Below are positions 1 through 5,764 of a stretch of 10,112 bases of DNA, piece after piece. Source of the stretch: JAVJPJ01 sp040217295 (GTDB lineage Bacteria; Pseudomonadota; Alphaproteobacteria; Rhodobacterales; Rhodobacteraceae); contig CAYWTM010000122.1 in NCBI GenBank assembly GCA_964460185.1, positions 1 through 10,112 of the forward strand, given 5' to 3'. A model generated the notes under the pieces. It was not told the origin of the DNA and ran no database searches. It saw only the letters and a list, made by a program, of their open reading frames with translations. The translations under genes were made by a program, and so were the position numbers. Position 1 is the stretch's first letter, and each line of letters opens with the position of its first letter.

Positions 1-200
1 GCATGAAATTCGACGTGCGGTTCTACCTGGTGTCGATCCTGTTCATCATCTTCGACCTGGAAATCGCGTTCCTGTTTCCATGGGCCGTGGCGTTTCCCAC
101 GATGAGCGATCTGGGCTTCTGGTCGATGATGGTGTTCCTGGCCGTTCTGACGGTTGGCTTTGCCTATGAATGGAAGAAAGGGGCGCTGGAATGGGAGTGA
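1..200 (+). CDS. nuoA: NADH-quinone oxidoreductase subunit A, 3' part (start outside window)
   Basis: This is a small membrane subunit of complex I, next to the quinone channel at the junction of the membrane and peripheral arms. Only the last 65 residues or so are present; the family is usually about 120 residues, so roughly half the gene lies upstream. The visible part begins with the family signature MKFDVRFYLVSILFIIFDLE, including the conserved acidic Asp-Leu-Glu in transmembrane helix 2. Helix 3 (about LGFWSMMVFLAVLTVGFAYEW) follows, then a short charged tail. Bases 1-2 (gc) would complete an Arg or Ser codon before this Met, fitting the usual (A)RMKFDVRFY, so the Met at base 3 is internal and not the start. 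The end overlaps the nuoB start: the TGA at 198-200 lies inside the first codons of nuoB, as expected for tightly coupled operon genes. Confidence 0.96.
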   Translation, partial: MKFDVRFYLVSILFIIFDLEIAFLFPWAVAFPTMSDLGFWSMMVFLAVLTVGFAYEWKKGALEWE

Positions 201-724
201 TGACGGGCACCAATACCGCCGGCGCCGACCGTGAGGTCGCGACCGCGACGCTGAACCGCGAATTGCAGGACAAGGGGTTTCTTGTCACGTCCAGCGAGGA
301 CATCATCAACTGGGCGCGCACCGGCAGCCTGCACTGGATGACCTTTGGCCTGGCGTGCTGCGCGGTCGAGATGATGCACACCTCGATGCCGCGCTACGAC
401 GCCGAACGCTTTGGCATCGCGCCGCGCGCATCCCCGCGCCAGTCCGACGTGATGATCGTGGCCGGCACCCTGACCAACAAGATGGCGCCGGCCCTGCGCA
501 AGGTCTATGACCAGATGCCCGAGCCGCGCTACGTGATCTCGATGGGGTCCTGCGCCAATGGCGGGGGCTATTACCACTATTCCTACAGCGTCGTGCGTGG
601 CTGCGACCGGATCGTGCCGGTCGACATCTACGTGCCGGGCTGCCCGCCCACGGCCGAAGCGCTGCTTTACGGCATTCTCCAGTTGCAGCGAAAGATCCGC
701 CGCACCGGAACGATCGCGCGCTGA
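191..724 (+). CDS. nuoB: NADH-quinone oxidoreductase subunit B (cluster N2 subunit)
   Basis: This peripheral-arm subunit holds the terminal [4Fe-4S] cluster N2, which passes electrons to quinone at the NuoB/NuoD interface. The 177-residue protein shows all four ligands: the tandem Cys56-Cys57 in GLACCAVEMM, Cys121 in GSCANGGGYY and Cys151 in PGCPPTAEALL. The segments WARTGSLHWMTFGLACC and PRASPRQSD are also typical. Length matches the family. I chose ATG 191 (MGVMTGTNTAGADRE), which overlaps the nuoA stop and has an AAAGGGG-like ribosome site about 7 bases upstream. ATG 200 (MTGTNTAGADRE) is nearly as good, while ATG 170 would add residues encoded within the nuoA tail and is less likely. nuoC follows after 19 bases. 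Confidence 0.97.
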   Translation: MGVMTGTNTAGADREVATATLNRELQDKGFLVTSSEDIINWARTGSLHWMTFGLACCAVEMMHTSMPRYDAERFGIAPRASPRQSDVMIVAGTLTNKMAPALRKVYDQMPEPRYVISMGSCANGGGYYHYSYSVVRGCDRIVPVDIYVPGCPPTAEALLYGILQLQRKIRRTGTIAR

Positions 725-743
725 CCCACCAGGAGAGCCGACC

Positions 744-1358
744 ATGACCGAAGCCCTTCGCGAACTGGCTGCCTATATCGCCGAAAAGCAACCCGATGCC
801 GTGATCGGCACCGACGTGTCCGGCATGGGCGAGTTGACGGTACACATCACCGCGTCGCAGGTGGTGGATTTCATCGATTGGCTGAAGACCGATGCGACCT
901 GCAAGTTCTCGACCCTGGTCGATATCACGGCGGTGGATTACCCCACGCGCGACCGGAGGTTCGACGTGGTGTGGCACTTCCTGAGCATGTATCAGAACCA
1001 GCGCATTCGCGTGAAAACAGCGCTGCGCGAAGATGAGATCCTGCCCTCGCTGACCGGGGTTCACCCCTCGGCCGGCTGGTATGAGCGCGAAGTCTACGAC
1101 ATGTTCGGCATCTTGTTCTCGGGTCATGCCGACCTGCGCCGCCTGTTGACCGACTACGGGTTCCGCGGCCACCCCTTGCGCAAGGATTTCCCGACGACCG
1201 GCTACACCGAGGTGCGCTATGACGAAGAACTCAAACGCGTCGTCTATGAACCGGTCAAGCTGGTTCAGGAATACCGCCAGTTCGATTTCATGAGCCCCTG
1301 GGAGGGCGCGGAATACGTGCTGCCCGGTGACGAGAAGGCCAAGGAGGCCGCGAAATGA
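744..1358 (+). CDS. nuoC: NADH-quinone oxidoreductase subunit C (30 kDa subunit)
   Basis: This 204-residue cofactor-free structural subunit of the connecting arm packs against NuoD and NuoB. The diagnostic 30-kDa-subunit signature is clear: EREVYDMFGILFSGHADLRR followed by LLTDYGFRGHPLRKDFP. The tail VKLVQEYRQFDFMSPWEG is also usual in alphaproteobacteria. The reading frame is open further upstream, but ATG 744 gives a normal N-terminus (MTEALRELAAYIAEK) and is preceded by AGGAGAG at 731-737 with a 6-base spacer, so it is the start. It is a separate gene and is not fused to nuoD as in E. coli. The stop TGA overlaps the next ATG (ATGA at 1355-1358), and an AAGGAGG just before the stop serves that gene. 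Confidence 0.97.
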   Translation: MTEALRELAAYIAEKQPDAVIGTDVSGMGELTVHITASQVVDFIDWLKTDATCKFSTLVDITAVDYPTRDRRFDVVWHFLSMYQNQRIRVKTALREDEILPSLTGVHPSAGWYEREVYDMFGILFSGHADLRRLLTDYGFRGHPLRKDFPTTGYTEVRYDEELKRVVYEPVKLVQEYRQFDFMSPWEGAEYVLPGDEKAKEAAK

Positions 1359-1747
1359 TGGACGCCGTGAGTCCATCGGACGCCGCTGTGCGTGGTCTGG
1401 CCGTGGCCTATTGCGAGGCGATCCACCACGCGCGCCCCGAGGTCTTTGTCGAGATGTGCCACGACAATTTCCTGATGACCGCGGTGACCGGATCGGGCGG
1501 GGTGCAGTTCTGGGACAAGGCGGCCTACCTGGAACGTGTCGCAGGACGCGCGCCCTTTCCCGGCGCGCCGTCCTATGAGATCTTTAGCGTGGATGTGGCG
1601 GGCGATGAGATCGCGCGCGTGCATCTTAATGTCGACGTGCCGCCACGCCGGTTCGAGGACCATCTGGGCTTCGTCCGGGTTGATGGCGCATGGAAATTGA
1701 TCACCAAGGTGTTCCGGACCCAAAGCGGTCCGGCAATGGAAGGATGA
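1355..1747 (+). CDS. NTF2-like (SnoaL / putative lumazine-binding type) small protein between nuoC and nuoD
   Basis: This is a soluble 130-residue protein with the look of the NTF2-like cone-shaped fold. It has an N-terminal helix pair (AVAYCEAIHHARPEVFVEMCHDNFLMTAV), a central tryptophan helix (VQFWDKAAYLERVAG), then strands ending in the family-like HLGFVRVDGAWKLITKVFR. The best family guess is nuclear transport factor 2 family / putative lumazine-binding protein, based on recall of motifs rather than a search. I see no signal peptide or membrane segment. AAGGAGG at 1341-1347, 7 bases before the ATG, is a very strong ribosome site. The ATGA overlap with nuoC and the 7-base gap to nuoD make it an integral operon member. 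It is not a core complex I subunit; a role in assembly, stability or small-molecule binding is inference. ATG 1358 is an alternative start that changes one residue. Confidence 0.9.
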   Translation: MMDAVSPSDAAVRGLAVAYCEAIHHARPEVFVEMCHDNFLMTAVTGSGGVQFWDKAAYLERVAGRAPFPGAPSYEIFSVDVAGDEIARVHLNVDVPPRRFEDHLGFVRVDGAWKLITKVFRTQSGPAMEG

Positions 1748-1754
1748 CACGGTC

Positions 1755-2999
1755 ATGATGGACGGCGATATCCGCACGAACACCTATGACGACGGGTCCA
1801 CCGACTTTCAGACCGGCGAACAGAAGATCCGTAACTTCAACATCAATTTCGGCCCGCAGCACCCGGCGGCCCATGGCGTGCTGCGCCTGGTCCTGGAGCT
1901 GGACGGCGAGATCTGCGAACGCTGCGACCCGCATATCGGCCTGCTGCACCGTGGCACCGAAAAGCTGATGGAAAGCCGCACGTATCTTCAGAACCTGCCC
2001 TATTTCGACCGGCTGGACTACGTTGGCACCATGAACCAGGAACACGCCTGGGTTCTGGCGATCGAAAAGATGACGGGCACGCCGGTGCCGCGCCGGGCGC
2101 AACTGATCCGCGTGCTGTATTGCGAGATCGGGCGGATCCTGAACCACCTGCTGAACGTGACCACGCAGGCGCTGGACGTGGGCGCGCTGACCCCGCCGCT
2201 GTGGGGCTTTGAAGAACGCGAAAAACTGATGGTCTTTTACGAACGCGCCTGCGGCGCGCGGCTTCACGCGGCCTATTTCCGTCCCGGCGGCGTGCATCAG
2301 GATCTTCCCGGCGCGCTGATCGACGACATCGACCAATGGGCGGACGAGTTTCCGGCGCGCTTGCAGGATATCGACGATCTTCTGACCGAGAACCGCATCT
2401 TCAAGCAGCGCAATGTCGATATCGGCGTCGTGACCGAACAGGACATCCAGGACTGGGCCTTTTCCGGCGTCATGGTGCGCGGCTCAGGCTTCGCATGGGA
2501 TTTGCGCCGCGCACAGCCCTACGAATGTTATGACGAGTTCGAGTTCCAGGTCCCCGTCGGCAAGAACGGCGATTGCTACGACCGCTACCTGTGCCGGATG
2601 GCCGAGATGCGGGAATCGATCAAGATCATCAAGCAGGCCTGCGCGAAACTTCGCATGCCGGAAAATCAGGGCCCGGTGATGACGCGCGGCAAGATCAGCC
2701 CGCCGAAACGGTCTGACATGAAGACCTCGATGGAGGCGCTGATCCACCACTTCAAGCTCTACACCGAAGGCTTCCACGTTCCCGAGGGCGAGATCTACGC
2801 CGCTGTCGAGGCGCCCAAGGGTGAGTTCGGCGTTTACCTTGTGGCCGACGGCACCAACAAACCCTATCGTGCCAAGCTGCGCGCGCCGGGCTTTGCGCAT
2901 CTTCAGGCGATGGATCACCTGTGCAAAGGGCACCAGTTGGCGGATGTGTCGGCCATTCTGGGCTCACTTGATATCGTGTTTGGCGAAGTGGATCGATAG
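1755..2999 (+). CDS. nuoD: NADH-quinone oxidoreductase subunit D (49 kDa subunit)
   Basis: This large connecting-arm subunit forms most of the quinone headgroup pocket with NuoB and descends from the large subunit of [NiFe] hydrogenases. The 414-residue length is close to normal. Recognisable blocks are NFGPQHPAAHGVLRLVLELD, RGTEKLMESRTYLQNLPYFD, RLDYVGTMNQEHAW, GALTPPLWGFEERE and the C-terminal CKGHQLADVSAILGSLDIV, with the ending FGEVDR typical of the family. By alignment with Thermus Nqo4, His40 and Tyr89 correspond to the quinone-contacting His38 and Tyr87. The N-terminal 25 residues are acidic and variable, as is usual here. The start is ATG 1755 (or 1758, one residue shorter), with AAGGA about 10 bases upstream. 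A 97-base gap separates it from nuoE, much larger than the spacings before it. Confidence 0.97.
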   Translation: MMDGDIRTNTYDDGSTDFQTGEQKIRNFNINFGPQHPAAHGVLRLVLELDGEICERCDPHIGLLHRGTEKLMESRTYLQNLPYFDRLDYVGTMNQEHAWVLAIEKMTGTPVPRRAQLIRVLYCEIGRILNHLLNVTTQALDVGALTPPLWGFEEREKLMVFYERACGARLHAAYFRPGGVHQDLPGALIDDIDQWADEFPARLQDIDDLLTENRIFKQRNVDIGVVTEQDIQDWAFSGVMVRGSGFAWDLRRAQPYECYDEFEFQVPVGKNGDCYDRYLCRMAEMRESIKIIKQACAKLRMPENQGPVMTRGKISPPKRSDMKTSMEALIHHFKLYTEGFHVPEGEIYAAVEAPKGEFGVYLVADGTNKPYRAKLRAPGFAHLQAMDHLCKGHQLADVSAILGSLDIVFGEVDR

Positions 3000-3020
3000 G
3001 CCGCTCCCCCTGCTTCTCTG

Positions 3021-3045
3021 TTTCGAAAATATCCCCGCCGGAGGC
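3021..3045 (-). repeat. Gene-end element of a type common between Roseobacter genes
   Basis: In the 97-base gap between nuoD and nuoE, the minus strand reads GCCTCCGGCGGGG followed by ATATTTTCGAAA. From memory, near-identical strings (CCTCCGGCGGGGATATTT) recur in many intergenic regions of Rhodobacteraceae genomes. Only one copy is present in this window, so its repetitive nature cannot be shown here. The GC core can form only a small hairpin. A role as repeat, weak terminator or RNA-processing site between nuoD and nuoE is inference. Confidence 0.4.
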
Positions 3046-3096
3046 TCCCCCAGGTCGAGCCAGGACAAACGGCAGCAAGACTAAGGACACCGACCC

Positions 3097-4158
3097 ATGC
3101 TCCGCCGCCTTCACCCCGACCAGCCCGAGACGTTCGCCTTCACGCCCGCCAACCAGGCCTGGGCGCAGGCGCAGATCACCAAGTACCCCGAGGGCCGGCA
3201 GGCAAGCGCCATCATCCCGCTGCTGTGGCGTGCGCAGGAGCAGGAGGGCTGGCTGACCCGGCCCGCCATCGAACATGTGGCCGAGATGCTGGGCTTGGCG
3301 CATATCCGCGCGCTCGAGGTTGCGACCTTCTACTTCATGTTCCAGTTGCAGCCGGTGGGCTCGGTCGCGCATCTGCAGATCTGCGGCACCACGTCGTGCA
3401 TGATCTGCGGGGCCGAGGACCTGGTGGCCGTCTGCCGCGAAAAGATCGCAAACCAGCCCCATCAGCTGAGTGCCGATGGCAAGTTTTCGTGGGAAGAGGT
3501 GGAATGCCTTGGTGCCTGCGCCAATGCGCCGATGGCCCAGATCGGCAAGGATTACTACGAGGATCTGACCGCCGAGAAACTGGGTTGGCTGATCGACGAG
3601 ATGGCGGCCGGCCGCGTGCCGACGCCGGGCCCGCAAAACGGGCGCTACGCGTCGGAACCGGCCAGCGGCCTGACCTCGCTGACCGAGCACGAGGCCGGGC
3701 GCGACACGCTCAACATCTCGGCCCGCCTGGCGGCCGATATCGGCGACACGATCAAACGGATCGACGGGACCGAGGTGCCGCTTCTGGCGCCATGGGGCCG
3801 TCAATCTGGGGCCAATGTCCCGGCCGAGCCCGCGCGCCCGGTCCCCGCCAACCGCGCCAAGCCGAAACCGGCCGCCCCGGACGTGGCTGCGGTGGCGGAG
3901 GTCGAGGTCGCGGAAGCGGAGCCCGAATTGCTGTCCGGCCCACGCGATGGGCAGGCGGCCGATGACCTCAAGCGGATTTCCGGCGTTGGTCCCAAACTGG
4001 AAGGCGTGCTGAACGATCTGGGTTTTTATCATTTTGACCAGATCGCCGCATGGACGCCAGAGCAGGTGGCCTGGGTCGATGCGCGCCTGAAATTCAAGGG
4101 CCGCATCGAACGCGACGACTGGATCGGCCAGGCCAAGGGCTTCGCATCCGGGGGCTGA
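3097..4158 (+). CDS. nuoE: NADH-quinone oxidoreductase subunit E with C-terminal HHH extension
   Basis: This 24-kDa-type subunit of the NADH-oxidising arm carries the [2Fe-2S] cluster N1a and partners NuoF. Residues 1-175 are the thioredoxin-like NuoE fold. The four ligands are Cys96 and Cys101 (CGTTSC) and Cys137 and Cys141 (CLGAC). Residues about 178-197 (GPQNGRYASEPASGLTSLTE) match the tail of mitochondrial NDUFV2 and alphaproteobacterial NuoE. The protein should end near here, yet runs to 353 residues against about 165-240 usual. Residues 200-280 form an Ala/Pro/Glu/Lys-rich, probably flexible linker. Residues 284-352 form a helix-hairpin-helix domain (DDLKRISGVGPKLEGVLNDL, LGFYHFDQIAAWT). 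No frameshift is needed; it is one continuous frame. ATG 3097 has AAGGA 9 bases upstream. Closely similar HHH domains follow in two downstream genes. The NuoE call is certain; the role of the extension is unknown. Confidence 0.96.
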   Translation: MLRRLHPDQPETFAFTPANQAWAQAQITKYPEGRQASAIIPLLWRAQEQEGWLTRPAIEHVAEMLGLAHIRALEVATFYFMFQLQPVGSVAHLQICGTTSCMICGAEDLVAVCREKIANQPHQLSADGKFSWEEVECLGACANAPMAQIGKDYYEDLTAEKLGWLIDEMAAGRVPTPGPQNGRYASEPASGLTSLTEHEAGRDTLNISARLAADIGDTIKRIDGTEVPLLAPWGRQSGANVPAEPARPVPANRAKPKPAAPDVAAVAEVEVAEAEPELLSGPRDGQAADDLKRISGVGPKLEGVLNDLGFYHFDQIAAWTPEQVAWVDARLKFKGRIERDDWIGQAKGFASGG

Positions 4159-4164
4159 GCCCCC
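4150..4164 (+). terminator. GC hairpin with the nuoE stop codon as its loop
   Basis: GGGGGC and GCCCCC form a perfect 6-bp stem, and the 3-base loop is the TGA stop of nuoE itself. Only two T residues follow, so this is not a strong intrinsic terminator. It could act as a weak attenuator or as a 3'-end stabiliser or processing site that reduces expression of the accessory genes below nuoE. Structure is seen; function is inferred. Confidence 0.35.
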
Positions 4165-4212
4165 TTCAATCGTGATCATGCCGCAGGGGGTCCGGGTCGA
4201 CCGGCCCCGGTG

Positions 4213-4234
4213 CCCGAATAGGTTCGGGTTCGGG
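4213..4234 (+). promoter_or_regulatory. Small hairpin in the leader of the 71-aa membrane protein gene
   Basis: CCCGAA, loop TAGG, TTCGGG makes a perfect 6-bp hairpin, and a second TTCGGG (4229-4234) directly follows and could pair with the same left arm instead. It lies just ahead of the AAGGG ribosome site (4242-4246). The two alternative pairings are suggestive of RNA structure near the translation start, but the element is short and could be chance. Confidence 0.25.
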
Positions 4235-4253
4235 TAACAAGAAGGGAAATGAC

Positions 4254-4469
4254 ATGACAACCGGACGAAAACTGGTCTGCGCCATCACATGGTGGACCAT
4301 CGCGTGCATTCTGGGCCTGACGGTGGCGCTTTTGGCCATTGGCCTGTTGGGGTTGTGGGTGGCCGTGGGCGCGTTGGCGGGTCTTGGAACGACGGTCGTG
4401 TCGGGCTGGCTGTGCCAGCTGCTGTTCTGCACCGATTTCGATGAGAAGCTGGCGTCCCGACGCCGATAG
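4254..4469 (+). CDS. Small two-helix membrane protein, hairpin only (71 aa)
   Basis: I do not recognise a named family. The 71-residue protein is mostly one hydrophobic stretch from about residue 7 to 59, long enough for two transmembrane helices with a tight turn near GLLGLW. A polar, basic tail (DFDEKLASRRR) follows. Cysteines sit at the start (LVCAITWW), the middle and the end (QLLFC) of the membrane region. AAGGG at 4242-4246 lies 7 bases before the ATG. The membrane part aligns without gaps over 53 residues to the N-terminal hairpin of the next gene (13 identities by eye: the first and last cysteines, two Trp and several Gly/Ala/Leu). The two therefore look like paralogues, this one lacking the linker and HHH domain. 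It lies between nuoE and nuoF and is likely an inner-membrane accessory protein. Confidence 0.8.
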   Translation: MTTGRKLVCAITWWTIACILGLTVALLAIGLLGLWVAVGALAGLGTTVVSGWLCQLLFCTDFDEKLASRRR

Positions 4470-4486
4470 GCCACTGGGCGCGGCAA

Positions 4487-4510
4487 TTTGTCTTGAAGAT
4501 ACAAGACAAA
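4487..4510 (+). promoter_or_regulatory. Perfect 9-bp inverted repeat in an AT-rich gap
   Basis: TTTGTCTTG and CAAGACAAA are exact reverse complements separated by the 6-base loop AAGATA. The element sits 17 bases after the stop of the 71-aa membrane protein gene, inside a stretch (about 4485-4556) that is clearly AT-richer than its surroundings. TTTT follows about 5 bases after the stem, so a weak terminator is possible. An operator dyad or RNA-processing hairpin is equally possible. A second small stem (CTGT/ACAG, 4521-4533) follows. Confidence 0.45.
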
Positions 4511-4568
4511 CCGAATTTTCCTGTCTAAAACAGTCCCCAACACGTTTGAAAAAAATGGGGGGATACTC

Positions 4569-5201
4569 ATGGATTCGCAAACCGGTGGCCTGATTTGTAC
4601 CGCAATCTGTTGGGGCGTGGCGCTTTTGGTCGGCACCTTCGCGGGCACGGCATTGATGGTTTTGGGTGATTGGTGGCTTTTGCAGGCGATATTCGCGGGA
4701 ACGCTGATTTTCATCGCTGTGGGCGCGTTGGTGTCGTTGACGGTGTGCCGCCCGATGCCCGGCCTCGTGAAGGCGGGATCGGCCGGGGTCAAACCCGAGA
4801 CCAGCACCGCAGCCGCAGCCCCCGCACCGGCACCCCCCAAGCCGGCACCCCCCAAGCCGGCAGCCGCCAAGCCGGCAGCCCCGGCGCCCGCATCGGCAGT
4901 ACAGGCCGGTGAAGAATCCCGGCCCGCTGCCCTCGACGGCCCGCGTGACGGCGGCGCGGATGATCTCAAACGGATCAAGGGGATCGGGCCAAAGCTCGAG
5001 ATCTTGTGCAATTCGCTTGGATTCTACCATTTCGACCAGATTGCGGCCTGGACCGCCGAGGAGGTCGCCTGGGTCGATCAGAACCTTGAAGGCTTCAAGG
5101 GCCGGGTCACGCGCGACACATGGGTCGAACAAGCACGGCTATTGGCCGCAGGAGGCGAGACGGAATTCTCGCGCAAAGTCGACGGGGGTGACGTATACTG
5201 A
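4569..5201 (+). CDS. Membrane-anchored HHH-domain protein (210 aa)
   Basis: This protein has three parts. Residues 8-60 are a hydrophobic two-helix membrane hairpin (LICTAICWGVALLVGTF to VSLTVC), similar to the gene before it. Residues 62-125 are an Ala/Pro/Lys-rich linker containing PAPPK-type repeats from a 15-bp tandem DNA repeat. Residues 130-194 are a helix-hairpin-helix domain (ADDLKRIKGIGPKLEILCNS, LGFYHFDQIAAWT, RDTWVEQARLLA). The HHH is very close to that of NuoE (about 50 identical of 72 positions by eye, counting from the shared GPRDG). A short hydrophilic tail ends the protein. The ATG is preceded by GGGGGG with a 6-base spacer. The domain belongs to the HHH group often listed as flap-endonuclease-like 5' nuclease (COG3743), but no nuclease catalytic centre is visible. 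Binding of nucleic acid or protein from a membrane tether is inference. It is not a known complex I subunit. Confidence 0.88.
   Translation: MDSQTGGLICTAICWGVALLVGTFAGTALMVLGDWWLLQAIFAGTLIFIAVGALVSLTVCRPMPGLVKAGSAGVKPETSTAAAAPAPAPPKPAPPKPAAAKPAAPAPASAVQAGEESRPAALDGPRDGGADDLKRIKGIGPKLEILCNSLGFYHFDQIAAWTAEEVAWVDQNLEGFKGRVTRDTWVEQARLLAAGGETEFSRKVDGGDVY
4826..4885 (+). repeat. Four tandem 15-bp units coding the Pro/Ala/Lys linker
   Basis: Four 15-base units starting ACCGGC or GCCGGC follow in register: units one and two differ by one base, unit three at two positions from unit two, and unit four is more diverged. They encode PAPPK/PAAAK-like pentapeptides in the linker between the membrane hairpin and the HHH domain. 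Copy number may vary between strains without breaking the frame. Confidence 0.75.
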
Positions 5202-5243
5202 TCTTCGGGGAGGGTTTGTTGAAACCAGCCTGGAGGGTTGAGA

Positions 5244-5747
5244 ATGTTCATTTCTGACGACCTCTGGCTGCGCGGGCAGACCGCGCAGCGCAATATCCAA
5301 GACGTGGTGAATTACACCGGCGCGTTCTGGGGCACGGCCATGCTTCAGACGATGCAGATGGGCCTGACCGCGCCGCAGGCCTTCTGGACGGCCATGGGTC
5401 GGGCGGGGAACGCACCCACCACCCAACCCGCGACCATCCCCGTCCCCGATATGGCAAAGCCGTTGCCCCAGGCCGCGCCTGTTGCACCCGCCGCACCCGT
5501 CGCATCTGTCGTGGCGATCCGGGGTCGGGAACCTGACACGGCCCCACCCCCACCGGATGATCTGACGTCGCTGCTGGGCGTGGGCGCGAAACTGGCCGCT
5601 TCTCTCAACGCCGAAGGCATCCACCGCTATCAACAGATCGCAGCCCTCGATGAGGCCGCGGTCGCCGCGCTCGATGCAAGGATCAAGGGGTTTCGCATGC
5701 TTGCGGGCCGCTACGATCTGGTCGCGCAGGCCAGGACCTTCGGTTAG
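5244..5747 (+). CDS. Soluble helical protein with C-terminal HHH-like domain (167 aa)
   Basis: The N-terminal 55 residues (MFISDDLWLRGQTAQRNIQD, then a helix with FWGTAMLQTMQMG and APQAFWTAMG) are amphipathic and helical, faintly resembling phasins; I would not assign that family. Residues 57-104 are a Pro/Ala linker. Residues 105-165 are a divergent HHH unit (DDLTSLLGVGAKLAASLNAE, YQQIAALDEAAVAALD, DLVAQARTF) aligning along its whole length to those of NuoE and the preceding gene. I see no transmembrane segment. The frame opens at a TTG at 5238, but ATG 5244 is preceded by GGAGGG with a 6-base spacer and is the better start. This is the third HHH protein in a row between nuoE and nuoF. Function unknown. 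Confidence 0.87.
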   Translation: MFISDDLWLRGQTAQRNIQDVVNYTGAFWGTAMLQTMQMGLTAPQAFWTAMGRAGNAPTTQPATIPVPDMAKPLPQAAPVAPAAPVASVVAIRGREPDTAPPPPDDLTSLLGVGAKLAASLNAEGIHRYQQIAALDEAAVAALDARIKGFRMLAGRYDLVAQARTFG

Positions 5748-5764
5748 GTTCGGGCGGGTCGGGA

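Noticed and set aside
170..190. Upstream ATG for nuoB
   Set aside because: It adds residues encoded within the nuoA tail that NuoB proteins do not have; ATG 191 or 200 fits the family start.
558..743. Upstream extension of the nuoC frame
   Set aside because: It overlaps nuoB in another frame; ATG 744 has a good ribosome site and the normal NuoC N-terminus.
3225..3965. Alternative plus-strand open frame inside nuoE
   Set aside because: It is a +2 shadow of a certain gene, with Gly/Arg/Asp-rich shadow composition.
2752..4260. Long minus-strand open frame opposite nuoD and nuoE (502 codons), with others at 306-1376 and 6025-7398
   Set aside because: They lie opposite certain nuo genes, show Arg/His/Gly-rich shadow composition and no recognisable domain; long antisense frames are normal in GC-rich DNA.
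5213..5226. Small dyad GGTTT-GTTG-AAACC before the third HHH gene
   Set aside because: Only 5 bp and no T-run or other supporting signal; likely chance.
4569..5747. HHH genes as part of a DNA-repair or mobile island inserted in the nuo cluster
   Set aside because: No integrase, transposase, terminal repeats or tRNA nearby, composition matches the neighbours apart from one short gap, and NuoE itself carries the domain, so vertical growth within the operon is more likely.
4219..5754. Ten-base direct repeat TAGGTTCGGG at 4219-4228 and 5745-5754
   Set aside because: Too short and too low in complexity to call a duplication or attachment site; neither copy bounds a mobile element.
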